Under the pieces are notes generated by a model, which worked only from the letters and a program-made list of their open reading frames with translations, had not been told where the DNA came from and ran no database searches. From positions 1 to 64,000 of the forward strand of contig NZ_JBGCCT010000017.1 in the NCBI RefSeq assembly GCF_041260665.1: a stretch of DNA of 64,000 nucleotides, read 5' to 3'. The stretch comes from Catenulispora sp. GP43. GTDB taxonomy: Bacteria; Actinomycetota; Actinomycetes; Streptomycetales; Catenulisporaceae. The translations under genes and the position numbers were made by a program. Position 1 is the first letter of the stretch; every line of letters starts with the position of its first letter. Positions 18,972-28,516 of the stretch are shown here, piece by piece.

Positions 18972-19533
18972 GATGATGGGTGCTTTCCGATGTTGGAGAG
19001 GGATCCGCCGGGACCGCGTCTGGCGGCTCCACCGCCTACGGGACGCGGACTCGGCGTGGCGGATGACCGCCGGGAAGGGATGACGCCGGGATCGAGAGCC
19101 CGGCGCGGGAGCGTTCGCAAGCGCCGGATCAGGGCCGAGGGCCGATCAGCGATCCGGGCTGTCAGGGTTCTTGTCAGCGCTCCGTCTGACTAGGCGGCCG
19201 GTCGTCATGCCGGGCGCCAGGATCACCGGGTGCGTGGACTGCGGCGCGCTGCGCCCCGCCGTTCGCAGGGCGCTGCTCCACGCCTCCGGTGATCACAGGA
19301 CCAGCCAAGCAGGCCGCGGACAACCCGGACAAGAGCACCCGCACCGATCAAACACGGCGCATACGAAGCCCGCACGACTGGCACCCGAACGGCGGCACGG
19401 CGCGAGGCACCGGTACGCGGCCCCGCTTGACCGGGAGGGAGACCCCGGCCGCCTGAGAAGGAAGACCCCGGCGTCTGAGACACGAAGGGACCGGCACCCG
19501 CGATGGGTGCCAGTCCCTCTGCTGTCCCTGGTG
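18972..19533. other. Intergenic region between the dehydrogenase and kdpC
   Basis: No supported gene. Open frames here are short and Arg-rich. The right edge holds the kdp terminator hairpin (19487-19517). A GATCACCGGGTG / GGTGATCACAGG-type palindromic pair flanks 19221-19300, without a clear meaning. Confidence 0.55.
19487..19517 (-). terminator. Hairpin terminator after kdpC
   Basis: GGGAC-C-GGCACCC (19487-19499) pairs with GGGTGCC-A-GTCCC (19505-19517) around a 5-base loop, with one mismatch. Located 17 bases past the kdpC stop, so it likely ends the kdpFABC message. Confidence 0.75.
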
Positions 19534-20181
19534 TCAGCTCTGAGCCGTGGTGACCGGGTGCGCCTTGTCCAGAGCCATGTTCAACGTCACCACGTTCACG
19601 TACTCCTCCCCCAGGAAGCCCAGGGAGCGGCCGGTGGTGTTGTCCTTGACCAGCTTCTGCACCGTCGCCTCATCGATGCCGCGGGCCTTGGCCACCGAAG
19701 CAGCCTGGTCGTTGGCGTTCTCCACGGAGATGCCGGGGTCCATGCCGGAGGCCGAGGCGGTGACCGCGTCCTCGGGCACCTTGGTCGGGTCGATGTCGTA
19801 CGCCTTGGCGTAGGCGGCGATCCGGCCCTCGATGGTGTTCTTCAGCGTGGCGCTGTCGGTGCCCAGGTTCGATCCGGCCGAGTAGGCGTAGTTGCAGCCG
19901 GGGTCGCTGGAGTTGGCCGAGTTGGTGGCATCGGACGGGCGGGCCTGGAAGTACTGCGGCAGGGCGTTGCCGGACTTGTCGACGTACTGCTGGCACAGCA
20001 GCGACGAGGCGACCACCTGTCCCTGCGCGTTCTTGATGAGCGAGCCGTTGGCCTTGTTCTTGAACGCCAGCTGCGCGATCCCGGTTATCACAAGCGGGTA
20101 GGCGATACCCAGGATCACCGTGAACACCACCATGGCCCGGATGGCGGCGCTGTAGCGTCGGAATGCTGGTCCGAGTTTCAT
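19534..20181 (-). CDS. kdpC: K+-transporting ATPase subunit C
   Basis: 215 residues: one N-terminal membrane helix (VVFTVILGIAYPLVITGIAQ) and a periplasm-facing domain with the KdpC signatures YFQARPSD, GSNLG and GMDPGISVENA. Stabilises the KdpFABC complex and assists ATP binding by KdpB. Follows kdpB by 13 bases. Confidence 0.95.
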   Translation of the reverse strand: MKLGPAFRRYSAAIRAMVVFTVILGIAYPLVITGIAQLAFKNKANGSLIKNAQGQVVASSLLCQQYVDKSGNALPQYFQARPSDATNSANSSDPGCNYAYSAGSNLGTDSATLKNTIEGRIAAYAKAYDIDPTKVPEDAVTASASGMDPGISVENANDQAASVAKARGIDEATVQKLVKDNTTGRSLGFLGEEYVNVVTLNMALDKAHPVTTAQS

Positions 20182-20194
20182 TGGTCGGCTCTTC

Positions 20195-22315
20195 CTACTT
20201 CAATCCGGGGATGAACTGGATGACCAGGTCGATCAGTTTGATGCCGACGAACGGCAGCGCCAGGCCGCCGGCGCCGTAGATGATCAAGTTTCGCCGTAGG
20301 AGCGCCGAGGCGGAGGACGGCTTGTAGCGCACGCCGCGCAGCGCCAGCGGGATCAGGCCGATGATGATCAGGGCGTTGAAGATGATGGCGCTGGTGATCG
20401 CCGACTTCGGCGAGTGCAGGCCCATGATGTTGAGCACGTGCAGGCCCGGGTAGATCACCGTGAACATGGCCGGGATGATCGCGAAGTACTTCGCGACGTC
20501 GTTGGCGATGGAGAAGGTGGTCAGGGCGCCGCGGGTGATCAGCAGCTGCTTGCCGATCTCGACGATCTCGATCAGCTTGGTCGGGTTGGAGTCCAGGTCC
20601 ACCATGTTCCCGGCCTCCTTGGCGGCCGAGGTGCCGGTGTTCATGGCCACGCCCACGTCGGCCTGCGCCAGCGCCGGGGCGTCGTTGGTGCCGTCGCCGG
20701 TCATCGCGACCAGCTTGCCGCCCTCCTGCTCCTTCTTGATCAGCGCCATCTTGTCCTCGGGCGTGGCCTCGGCCAGGAAGTCGTCGACCCCGGCCTCCTC
20801 GGCGATGGCCTTGGCGGTCAGCGGGTTGTCACCCGTGATCATGACCGTCTTGATGCCCATCTGCCGCAGTTCGGCGAACCGCTCGCGGATGCCTTCCTTC
20901 ACGACGTCCTTCAGGTGGATGACGCCCAGGGTTCGAGCGACGCCGTCAGGAGTCTTCTCCGCCACCACCAGCGGCGTGCCACCGGCCGCCGATATGCCGT
21001 CGACCAGGGCGCCGACCTCGTCGGTGGGATGCCCGCCGTTGTCGCGTACCCACTTCATGACGGCGCTGCCGGCCCCCTTGCGGACCTCCCTGCCGTCGGC
21101 CAGGTTCACCCCCGACATACGCGTCTGGGCTGTGAAGGGCACGAACTCCGCGCCGCCCAACTCGCCTTCGTGCCGCTCACGCAGACCATAGGCGGTCTTG
21201 GCCAGGACCACGATCGAGCGGCCTTCCGGCGTCTCGTCAGCCAACGAAGACAGCTGCGCGGCATCGGCGAGCGTGTTCTGCTCGACCCCGGCCACCGGCA
21301 CGAACTCGCTGGCCTGGCGGTTCCCGAGGGTGATCGTCCCGGTCTTGTCCAGCAGCAGGGTGTTGATGTCGCCGGCGGCCTCGACCGCGCGGCCGGACAT
21401 CGCCAGCACGTTGCGCTGGACAAGGCGGTCCATGCCGGCGATGCCGATCGCGGACAGCAGCGCGCCGATCGTGGTCGGGATCAGCGCCACCAGCAGCGAG
21501 ACCATGACCACCAGCGACTGCGCGGCACCGGCCCAGGTAGCCATCGGCTGCAGGGTCACCACGGCCAGCAGGAAGACGATGGTCAGCGAGGCCAGCAGCA
21601 CGTTCAGCGCCAGCTCGTTCGGCGTCTTCTGCCGGTTCGCGCCCTCGACCAGGCTGATCATCCGGTCGATGAAGGTCTCCCCCGGCTTGGAGGTGATCTT
21701 CACGACGATCCGGTCGGACAGCACCTTGGTCCCGCCGGTCACCGCCGACCGGTCGCCGCCGGACTCCCGGATGACCGGGGCCGACTCGCCGGTGATCGCC
21801 GACTCGTCCACCGAGGCCACCCCCTCGACAACGTCACCGTCGCCGGGGATGACCTGCCCGGCCTCCACCACCACGAAGTCGCCGAGCCGCAACTCGGTAC
21901 CCGGGACCTCGGACTCCGCGCCGGCATTGCCGGGCGACCAGGAAGCAAGCCTGCGGGCGATCGAAGTGGTCTTGGCCTTGCGCAGAGTGGCGGCCTGCGC
22001 CTTGCCGCGGCCCTCGGCCACGGCCTCGGCCAGGTTGGCGAACACCACGGTCAGCCACAGCCACACCGTGATCACCCATGCGAACACCGACGGGTGCGCG
22101 ATCGCCTGCCAGGTGGTCAGGACCGAGCCGGCCTCGACCACGAACATGACCGGGTTCTTGAACATGACCCTGGGGTCGAGTTTCTTCAAAGCGTCCGGAA
22201 GCGACTTCCAGAGCATCTTCGGATCCAGAAACCCCCCGCCGATGCGGTGCGACTCAGCGCCCGCCTTCGGCTGCGACGCCTGCTCCGGCGTGTCGGAATG
22301 AGTGGAGACAGACAT
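20195..22315 (-). CDS. kdpB: K+-transporting ATPase subunit B (P-type catalytic subunit)
   Basis: 706 residues. P1A-type ATPase: actuator [10 protein letters not shown], phosphorylation motif [33 protein letters not shown] hinge, and the Kdp-specific [21 protein letters not shown]. Hydrolyses ATP to drive K+ through KdpA. ATG 22315 shares one base with the kdpA stop (TGATG), implying coupled translation. Confidence 0.97.
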   Translation of the reverse strand: MSVSTHSDTPEQASQPKAGAESHRIGGGFLDPKMLWKSLPDALKKLDPRVMFKNPVMFVVEAGSVLTTWQAIAHPSVFAWVITVWLWLTVVFANLAEAVAEGRGKAQAATLRKAKTTSIARRLASWSPGNAGAESEVPGTELRLGDFVVVEAGQVIPGDGDVVEGVASVDESAITGESAPVIRESGGDRSAVTGGTKVLSDRIVVKITSKPGETFIDRMISLVEGANRQKTPNELALNVLLASLTIVFLLAVVTLQPMATWAGAAQSLVVMVSLLVALIPTTIGALLSAIGIAGMDRLVQRNVLAMSGRAVEAAGDINTLLLDKTGTITLGNRQASEFVPVAGVEQNTLADAAQLSSLADETPEGRSIVVLAKTAYGLRERHEGELGGAEFVPFTAQTRMSGVNLADGREVRKGAGSAVMKWVRDNGGHPTDEVGALVDGISAAGGTPLVVAEKTPDGVARTLGVIHLKDVVKEGIRERFAELRQMGIKTVMITGDNPLTAKAIAEEAGVDDFLAEATPEDKMALIKKEQEGGKLVAMTGDGTNDAPALAQADVGVAMNTGTSAAKEAGNMVDLDSNPTKLIEIVEIGKQLLITRGALTTFSIANDVAKYFAIIPAMFTVIYPGLHVLNIMGLHSPKSAITSAIIFNALIIIGLIPLALRGVRYKPSSASALLRRNLIIYGAGGLALPFVGIKLIDLVIQFIPGLK

Positions 22316-24000
22316 CAGTGCAGTCCTTCAGCGAGCGGCCCGAGCGACAGGGCCGGGAAGTAGGTGAGGCCGACGACCAGCAGCACGGTGCCCAGCAGCA
22401 TCCCCGCGAACAGCGGCGAGGCGGTCTTGAGCGTGCCCTCGGTCTCCGGGACCGGCTTCTGCTTGGCCAGCGACCCGGCCAGCGCCAGCACCCAGATCAT
22501 CGGCAGGAACCGGCCGAACAACATCGCCAGCGCACCGGCGGTGTTCCACCAATGGGTGTTCCCGGACAGGCCGGCGAAGGCCGAGCCGTTGTTGTTGGCC
22601 ATCGAGGTGAAGGCGTACAACACCTCGGAGAAACCGTGCGGCGACGGACTGCCGTTGGGCCCCAGGTTCCCGGAGTTGATCGACGCCGTCTCACCCTTCA
22701 GCGCCATCGCCAGACCGGCGAAGATCAGGACCACCGCCGGGGTGGTCAGGATGTACAGCGCCGCGTACTTCATCTCCGCCGGGCGGATCTTCTTGCCCAG
22801 GTACTCCGGCGTGCGGCCGACCATCAGACCGGCGATGAACACGGTCACGATGGCCAGGATCAGCATGCCGTACAGGCCCGAGCCGGTTCCGCCGGGCGCG
22901 ATCTCACCCAACATCATGTTGAACATGGCCGCACCGCCACCGAACGGCGTGTACGAATCGTGCCAGGAGTTGACCGCACCCGTGGACGTCAACGTCGTGG
23001 ACGTCATGAACAAGGTCGAGGCCGGGATGCCGAACCTGGCCTCCTTGCCCTCCAACGCCGCATGCCCGGTGGCCAGATTGACACCGTGGTGGTGGGTCTC
23101 GAAGAAGGTCGAGAACGCCAGCGACCCGATCCAGATGATCGCCATCACCGACAGGATCGTGTAGCCCTGCTTGTGCGAGCCGACCATCTTGCCGAAGGTG
23201 CGCGGCAGCGCGAAGCCGATCACCAGCAGCAGATAGATCTCGATCAGGTTCGTGAACGCCGTGGGGTTCTCGAACGGATGCGCGGAGTTGGCGTTGAAGA
23301 TGCCGCCGCCGTTGGTGCCGAGCTCCTTGATGGCCTCCTGGGAGGCGGTCGCGCCGGTGTACAGGCTCTGGTCGCCGTTGAGCGTGTGCACCACGGTCAG
23401 GTGGCTCGAAAGCTCCTGGGTGGCGCCGCAGGCGATCAAGATGATCGCGAACACGATCGAGAACGGCAGCATCAGCCGGAAGACGATCCGGGTCAGGTCC
23501 ACCCAGAAATTACCCAGACGGTCGGTCTTGGAGCGCGTAAAGCCGCGGATCAGGGTCGCGACCACCGCGATGCCGACCGAGGCCGACACGAAGTTCTGCA
23601 CCGCCAGGCCCGTCATCTGCGCGACGTAGCCCAGCGTGTTCTCACCGGAGTAGTTCTGCCAGTTGGTGTTGGTGACGAACGACGCCGCGGTGTTGTAGGC
23701 CAGGTCGGCCTGCATCTTCGGCATCCCCAGCGCCAACATCAGGTGGTTCTGGATCCGAAGGATCAGGTAGAGCAGGAGCACCCCGACCGCGGAGATGGCG
23801 AACACCGACCGCAGGTACGTGCCCCAGGTCTGGTCCGCCTCGGGGTCCACACCCATCGTCTTATAGAGGACTTTCTCCACACGAGAGTGCTTCCTCGTGG
23901 TGAGAATGTGCGCCATGTAGTCGCCCAGCGGCCGGTAGGACACGGCCAGCAGGAGGACCAGCGCGGCGACTTGGAGCAGGCCGGCCCAGGTGTCCGACAT
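22315..24000 (-). CDS. kdpA: K+-transporting ATPase subunit A (K+ channel-like subunit)
   Basis: 561 residues with about ten membrane segments and the four degenerate K+-filter repeats of KdpA (around [48 protein letters not shown] and [12 protein letters not shown]). Binds and translocates K+. Start ATG 24000 shares one base with the kdpF stop (TGATG). Confidence 0.97.
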   Translation of the reverse strand: MSDTWAGLLQVAALVLLLAVSYRPLGDYMAHILTTRKHSRVEKVLYKTMGVDPEADQTWGTYLRSVFAISAVGVLLLYLILRIQNHLMLALGMPKMQADLAYNTAASFVTNTNWQNYSGENTLGYVAQMTGLAVQNFVSASVGIAVVATLIRGFTRSKTDRLGNFWVDLTRIVFRLMLPFSIVFAIILIACGATQELSSHLTVVHTLNGDQSLYTGATASQEAIKELGTNGGGIFNANSAHPFENPTAFTNLIEIYLLLVIGFALPRTFGKMVGSHKQGYTILSVMAIIWIGSLAFSTFFETHHHGVNLATGHAALEGKEARFGIPASTLFMTSTTLTSTGAVNSWHDSYTPFGGGAAMFNMMLGEIAPGGTGSGLYGMLILAIVTVFIAGLMVGRTPEYLGKKIRPAEMKYAALYILTTPAVVLIFAGLAMALKGETASINSGNLGPNGSPSPHGFSEVLYAFTSMANNNGSAFAGLSGNTHWWNTAGALAMLFGRFLPMIWVLALAGSLAKQKPVPETEGTLKTASPLFAGMLLGTVLLVVGLTYFPALSLGPLAEGLH

Positions 24001-24089
24001 CAGAACTTCTCCGGGAGGATCAGGGCCGCTATGAGATAGCCGACCAGCAGGACCGACACGATCAGGCCGATGATGTTCTCAGCGCTCAA
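24000..24089 (-). CDS. kdpF: KdpF, small stabilising subunit
   Basis: 29-residue single-helix peptide with the KdpF pattern SAENIIGLIVSVLLVGYL near the start and LPEKF at the end. The only in-frame start is TTG 24089, preceded by AAGGGAG about nine bases upstream. The stop overlaps the kdpA start by one base (TGATG). It lies across the lipid-facing side of KdpA in the known complex. Confidence 0.85.
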   Translation of the reverse strand: MSAENIIGLIVSVLLVGYLIAALILPEKF

Positions 24090-24168
24090 GACGCTCGACT
24101 CCCTTGATGATCAACGCGAGAAGCGCGAAGAACGCGATCGTGATCCCGACGAAAATCACGTCGGCCAT
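24079..24168 (-). CDS. 29-residue membrane peptide upstream of kdpF
   Basis: ATG 24168 with a good AAGGAG seven bases upstream; encodes MADVIFVGITIAFFALLALI followed by a basic amphipathic end (IKGVERLER). Its stop lies 11 bases inside kdpF, so the two peptides overlap in different frames. I recall similar short frames ahead of kdpF in other actinobacteria, usually unannotated. It could be a second small Kdp subunit or a translational leader. Confidence 0.65.
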   Translation of the reverse strand: MADVIFVGITIAFFALLALIIKGVERLER

Positions 24169-24238
24169 CAGGTGCTCCTTTGTGTGAGGGAAAAGGGCGT
24201 GCCTAGTGAATCCCGGAAAGGTTCCCTCTCAACCTGGC

Positions 24239-24255
24239 GCAAGCACGATGCAAGC
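24239..24255. promoter_or_regulatory. Direct repeat in the kdpF/kdpD divergent promoter region
   Basis: GCAAGC occurs twice with starts 11 bases apart (24239 and 24250), the phasing expected for a tandem OmpR-family dimer. It sits between the divergent kdpF-side and kdpD starts, so KdpE is the obvious candidate binder. The flanking CCTGGCGCAAG recurs at 28451-28461 ahead of the hypothetical membrane protein. Confidence 0.45.
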
Positions 24256-24347
24256 GCCCCCGCTCAAGTCGCACATGCCGTCCAAACGGCTGACGGAGGT
24301 GCATCGTCGGAGGACCGTGACAAGATCGGTTCCGAGATGGAGGCGAG

Positions 24348-26939
24348 ATGAGCGGGCGCGGCAGACTGCGCGTCTACCTGGGCGCGGCGCCAGGAGTCGG
24401 CAAGACCTATCACATGCTCGACGAGGCGCGGCGGCGTGCCGGACGCGGTGCGGATGTGGTGGTCGGCCTGGTCGAGACGCACGACCGGCCGCACACCCAG
24501 GCCATGCTGGACGACCTCGAGGTGGTCCCCCGCCGGACCATCGAATACCGGGGCGCCACCTTCACCGAGATGGACGTGGACGCCGTGTTGGCCCGGCGGC
24601 CCCAGGTGGCGATCGTCGACGAGCTCGCCCACACGAACGTCCCGGGTTCGCGCAACGCCAAGCGCTGGCAGGACGTCGAGGAGCTGCTCGACGCCGGCAT
24701 CGACGTGATCACCACGGTCAACGTGCAGCATCTGGAGTCGCTGAACGACGTGGTCCAGAAGATCACCGGGGTCCCGCAGCGCGAGACGGTGCCGGACGAG
24801 GTGGTGCGCTCGGCCGACCAGATCGAACTGGTGGACCAGACTCCTGAAGCGCTGCGCCGCCGGATGGCGCACGGCAACATCTACAAGCCGGAGAAGATCG
24901 ACGCCGCGCTGTCCAACTACTTCCGCCCCGGCAACCTCGGCGCGCTGCGCGAGCTGGCCCTGCTGTGGGTCGCCGGCCGGGTCGACGAGGCCCTTCAGCG
25001 CTACCGCGACCAGCACGGCATCGACAAGGTCTGGGAGACCCGGGAGCGGATCGTGGTCGCGCTGACCGGCGGCCCGGAGGGCTCCACGCTGATCCGCCGA
25101 GCGGCCCGCATCGCGCAGAGGTCCGGCGCCCCAGCCTCCGATCTGCTCGCGGTGCATGTCGCCCGCTCCGACGGGCTCACCGCGGCTTCACCGAAGTCGC
25201 TGGCCGAGCAACGAGCTCTGGTCGAGTCCCTCGGCGGGACGTTCCACTCGGTGGTCGGCGACGACATCCCCGAGGCCCTGCTGCAGTTCGCGCGCGCCGA
25301 GAACGCCACCCAGCTGGTGCTCGGCGTCTCCAGCAGGGGCCGGGTGCAGCGGTTCCTGGCCGGTTTCGGTATCGGCGAGACCGTGGTGCAGCAATCCGGC
25401 GACATCGACGTGCACATGGTCACCCACGAGCGATCGGCCGCCGACCAGAGCCGGCTGGCCTGGATCAAGCGGGTGCTGCGGCAGCCGGAGACGGGGCCAC
25501 GATGGTGGGGGCCGGTGGCCGGGCTGGTCGTGCCGATCGTGCTGACGCTGGTGCTGGCGAACCTCCGGACCCAACTCAACCTGGTCAACGAAGTGCTGAT
25601 CTTCCTGGCCGGGGTGGTCGCGGTGGCGCGCCTGGGCGGCCTGCTCTCGGCGTTCTTCGCCTCCCTGACGGCCTCGGTGCTTTTGAACTACTACTTCATC
25701 CGGCCCTACTACCGGCTCACCATCAACGACCCGCAGAACATCGTCGCGCTGGTCGTGTTCGCGCTGGTGGCGCTGATCGTGGCCTCGGTCGTGGACTTCG
25801 CCTCGCGGCAGGAACGACGCGCCGGGACCGCCTCGGCCGAGGCCGAGACACTGTCCGAGCTCGCGGTGGCGGTCCTGCGCGGGGACGAGGCGATCAACGC
25901 GATGCTGGCCCGGTTCCGGGAGACGTTCGGCATGGACTCGGCGGCGCTGCTGGAACGCGTCGACCCCTCGTTGCCGCCGCGTCCCGACGAACTGGACGAC
26001 CCGGACGCCTGGCGCCTGGTCGCGGCGACCTCGGCGACCGGCGCCATGCCGGCCCGCGCTCCGGGCCGGGCCGACGTGCTGGTCGGCGCCGGGCCGGACA
26101 CCGTGCTCGCGCTGACCGGCCGCACCCTGCCGGCGGCCGACCAGCGGGTCCTGACCGCGTTCGCGGCGCAGACCGCCGTCGCGCTGGAACGCTCGCGGCT
26201 GGCCGCCCAGGCCGCACAGGCCGTGCCGCTGGCCGAAGCCGACAAGATGCGCACGGCGCTGCTCGCCGCGGTCTCGCACGACCTGCGCACCCCGCTGGCG
26301 GCCGCGAAACTGGCGGTCGCGTCGCTGAAGAACACCTCGGTCGACTGGACGCCCGAGGACCGGGCGGAACTGCTCGACAGCGCCGACGAATCGCTGACCC
26401 AGCTCACGCGCCTGGTCGAGAACCTGCTGGATATGAGCCGGCTCCAGGCCGGCGCGCTCAACCTGCACACGGAGGCGGTGAACGCCGAAGACATCACCGA
26501 GGCGGCCATGGACGGCCTGGATGCCGCTGACCGGCTCCGGGTGGAGGCGCGGGGCCTGGAGAGCGTGCCCGACGTCCGAGCAGATCCGGTCCTGCTGGAG
26601 CGCGCCGTGGCGAACCTCGTCGCCAACGCCCTGAAGCACGGCGGCGCCGACGGCCGGGTGCTGGTGACGGCCAGCGCGCTCGGCGACTCGGTCGAACTGC
26701 GGGTCATCGATCGCGGCCCGGGTGTCGCCCCGCAGGATTTCGAACGGATCTTCACTCCCTTCCAGCGGCTCGGGGACCGCGACAACACCACCGGAGTCGG
26801 ACTCGGGCTGGCGTTGTCGCGGGGGCTGGTCGAGGCGATGTCCGGGTCGCTGGAACCCGAGGAGACGCCCGGTGGCGGCCTGACGATGGTGATCACGCTG
26901 CCCCGATGGACCGAGCCCGCACCGCTCCCGGAGCCGTAA
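24348..26939 (+). CDS. kdpD: Sensor histidine kinase KdpD
   Basis: 863 residues. In order: KdpD N-terminal domain with Walker A GAAPGVGKTYHML (about 12-24) and DELAHTNVPGSRN; Usp-like domain (about 230-370); four-helix DUF4118 membrane block (about 385-480); GAF-like segment; dimerisation helix with the phospho-His in AAVSHDLRTPLAAAKL; and ATPase domain with N-box LVANALKHG and GLALSRGL. Senses K+ limitation/turgor and phosphorylates KdpE. Divergent from kdpFABC; no kdpE follows it here. Confidence 0.93.
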   Translation: MSGRGRLRVYLGAAPGVGKTYHMLDEARRRAGRGADVVVGLVETHDRPHTQAMLDDLEVVPRRTIEYRGATFTEMDVDAVLARRPQVAIVDELAHTNVPGSRNAKRWQDVEELLDAGIDVITTVNVQHLESLNDVVQKITGVPQRETVPDEVVRSADQIELVDQTPEALRRRMAHGNIYKPEKIDAALSNYFRPGNLGALRELALLWVAGRVDEALQRYRDQHGIDKVWETRERIVVALTGGPEGSTLIRRAARIAQRSGAPASDLLAVHVARSDGLTAASPKSLAEQRALVESLGGTFHSVVGDDIPEALLQFARAENATQLVLGVSSRGRVQRFLAGFGIGETVVQQSGDIDVHMVTHERSAADQSRLAWIKRVLRQPETGPRWWGPVAGLVVPIVLTLVLANLRTQLNLVNEVLIFLAGVVAVARLGGLLSAFFASLTASVLLNYYFIRPYYRLTINDPQNIVALVVFALVALIVASVVDFASRQERRAGTASAEAETLSELAVAVLRGDEAINAMLARFRETFGMDSAALLERVDPSLPPRPDELDDPDAWRLVAATSATGAMPARAPGRADVLVGAGPDTVLALTGRTLPAADQRVLTAFAAQTAVALERSRLAAQAAQAVPLAEADKMRTALLAAVSHDLRTPLAAAKLAVASLKNTSVDWTPEDRAELLDSADESLTQLTRLVENLLDMSRLQAGALNLHTEAVNAEDITEAAMDGLDAADRLRVEARGLESVPDVRADPVLLERAVANLVANALKHGGADGRVLVTASALGDSVELRVIDRGPGVAPQDFERIFTPFQRLGDRDNTTGVGLGLALSRGLVEAMSGSLEPEETPGGGLTMVITLPRWTEPAPLPEP

Positions 26940-27011
26940 GCCGTAGCCGGCGCCCGGAACGCACACGCGATCCAAACAGCCGCCGAGCATGGAGCGCGGT
27001 ACACAGGACAT

Positions 27012-27785
27012 ATGAGGTACTTCGGTCGTGTACACCGCGACCGGTGGGCAATGCTGGCCGCCGTCGTGCTGCCGCTCGCGATGGCCACGGTGCTGCTGCC
27101 GTGGCGGTCGTCGCTGGCCAACACCGACGTCGCGTTGCTCCTGGTCGTGACCATCGTCGCGGTCGCCGCGAACGGCCACCGCGCAGCGGGGGCGCTGGCG
27201 GCTGTCTCGGCCGCCGTCTGGTTCGACTTCTTCTGGACGAAGCCCTACCAGCAGTTCGCCATCACCCGCGGCACCGACATCGCGACGGCGGTTCTGCTGC
27301 TGGTCGTCGGCATCGCGGTCAGCGAGCTGGCGGTACGCGGCCGGCGCGCGCGGCGCACGGTCGTCTTCGACACCGCCTATCTCAGCGAGTTGCGCTCGAC
27401 GGTCCGGCTCGTCGCCGAGGGCCGCGACCCCCAGGAAGTCGCCAGGCACGTGCAGGCCGAGCTTGTGGCGCTGCTCGGGCTGCGGGACGTCCGCTTCGAG
27501 CGCGGACAGCTTCTGGGCCACCCGCCGCGGCTCGAGGCCGACGGCACACTGGCCTGGGGCGACACCCGCTGGGACATCGACGAGCACGGCTTCCCGAACC
27601 AGGACGTCGAGCTTCGGACCGGCGCGCGGGGCACGGTCTTCGGCAGGTTCATGATGACCCCGGTCCCGGGAACCGCGCCGTCGCGGCAGGCGCGTGAGGT
27701 CGCCGGGATGCTCGCGGCACAGGTCGGAATCTCGTTCGCACAGCAGGAGCCCTCGCTGCGAAGCAGGCCGCCGGCCCACGCGTAG
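27012..27785 (+). CDS. DUF4118 membrane protein (KdpD-like sensor fragment)
   Basis: 257 residues: N-terminal four-helix DUF4118 block (about 15-110, with WFDFFWTKPYQQFAI resembling the KdpD membrane domain) and a cytosolic domain of about 140 residues with no kinase motifs. It looks like a sensor lacking the transmitter. The position 72 bases after kdpD suggests a link with it. A 15-bp perfect tandem repeat overlaps the stop codon (27782-27811). Confidence 0.75.
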   Translation: MRYFGRVHRDRWAMLAAVVLPLAMATVLLPWRSSLANTDVALLLVVTIVAVAANGHRAAGALAAVSAAVWFDFFWTKPYQQFAITRGTDIATAVLLLVVGIAVSELAVRGRRARRTVVFDTAYLSELRSTVRLVAEGRDPQEVARHVQAELVALLGLRDVRFERGQLLGHPPRLEADGTLAWGDTRWDIDEHGFPNQDVELRTGARGTVFGRFMMTPVPGTAPSRQAREVAGMLAAQVGISFAQQEPSLRSRPPAHA

Positions 27786-27811
27786 CAACGACGTCGGTAG
27801 CAACGACGTCG
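27782..27811. repeat. Tandem 15-bp repeat between convergent genes
   Basis: GTAGCAACGACGTCG occurs twice head-to-tail with no mismatch. The first copy contains the TAG stop of the DUF4118 gene, so a slip adding or removing a unit would not alter the protein. Confidence 0.85.
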
Positions 27812-27815
27812 GCTG

Positions 27816-28412
27816 TCAGCGCACGAGCCGCATGCGGGCGACCGCCTCGGCCGCGACCGTCACCGCCTGGACGAGCTCGGCCGGCGACGACCAGCCGTCG
27901 CGGCGCCACATCAGCAGCAGCCGATCCTCGACTCTCAGGCTGGGCGGTTCCGAGGCCGACATCAGGGCGGTGACGTCATCCGCCGCGAGCAGGCCGTCCG
28001 CACCGTCCACCGGCGGGGTGTCGATGGCCCACGCGCTCTCGAAGACGGGCTCGGACCGGATCTCGATCCGCTCCGGCGTCCCCGGCCCGGGCAGCGTGAC
28101 TGCTACGACGCCGTACAGGTGCGGGGAACCGTTGTAGCGGCAGATGTACGTCGCCGAGGTGACCGGAAGACCGCCGAGCCCTCCGGTGACGACGTCTTCG
28201 AACCGGTGGTCGGAGCCGTAGTGGAACGGCGGTGCGGTCGTGCCGTGCAGGACGTGGTCCACACCCGGCACGGCACTGAAGCCGTACATGTCGCACAGGC
28301 CGGCCGCGACGGTGCTCGCGCGGCGACGCACGCGTCGGGGACCGACTCGCGGGCTCGCCACGATCAGGGTGGCCAAGCACAGGAACCCGACGACGGGGAC
28401 GACGACCTCCAT
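27816..28412 (-). CDS. Hypothetical membrane-anchored protein
   Basis: 198 residues: one N-terminal hydrophobic helix (VVVPVVGFLCLATLIVAS) then a basic linker and a soluble domain without recognised family (MYGFSAVPGVDHVLHG, VTSATYICRYNGSPHLYG). Orientation is probably helix anchor with the domain in the cytosol because of the following Arg cluster. Good GGAGG precedes ATG 28412. The AT-rich 28440-28500 stretch upstream should contain its promoter. Confidence 0.6.
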   Translation of the reverse strand: MEVVVPVVGFLCLATLIVASPRVGPRRVRRRASTVAAGLCDMYGFSAVPGVDHVLHGTTAPPFHYGSDHRFEDVVTGGLGGLPVTSATYICRYNGSPHLYGVVAVTLPGPGTPERIEIRSEPVFESAWAIDTPPVDGADGLLAADDVTALMSASEPPSLRVEDRLLLMWRRDGWSSPAELVQAVTVAAEAVARMRLVR

Positions 28413-28516
28413 GATGCCTCCAGAAATGTCCGATTGACGCGGACGTTAACCCTGGCGCAAGTCCCTGACAAATATTGCTAGCAGGGCATATGCGGACAAT
28501 GAGTCGGCAGTGAGGA

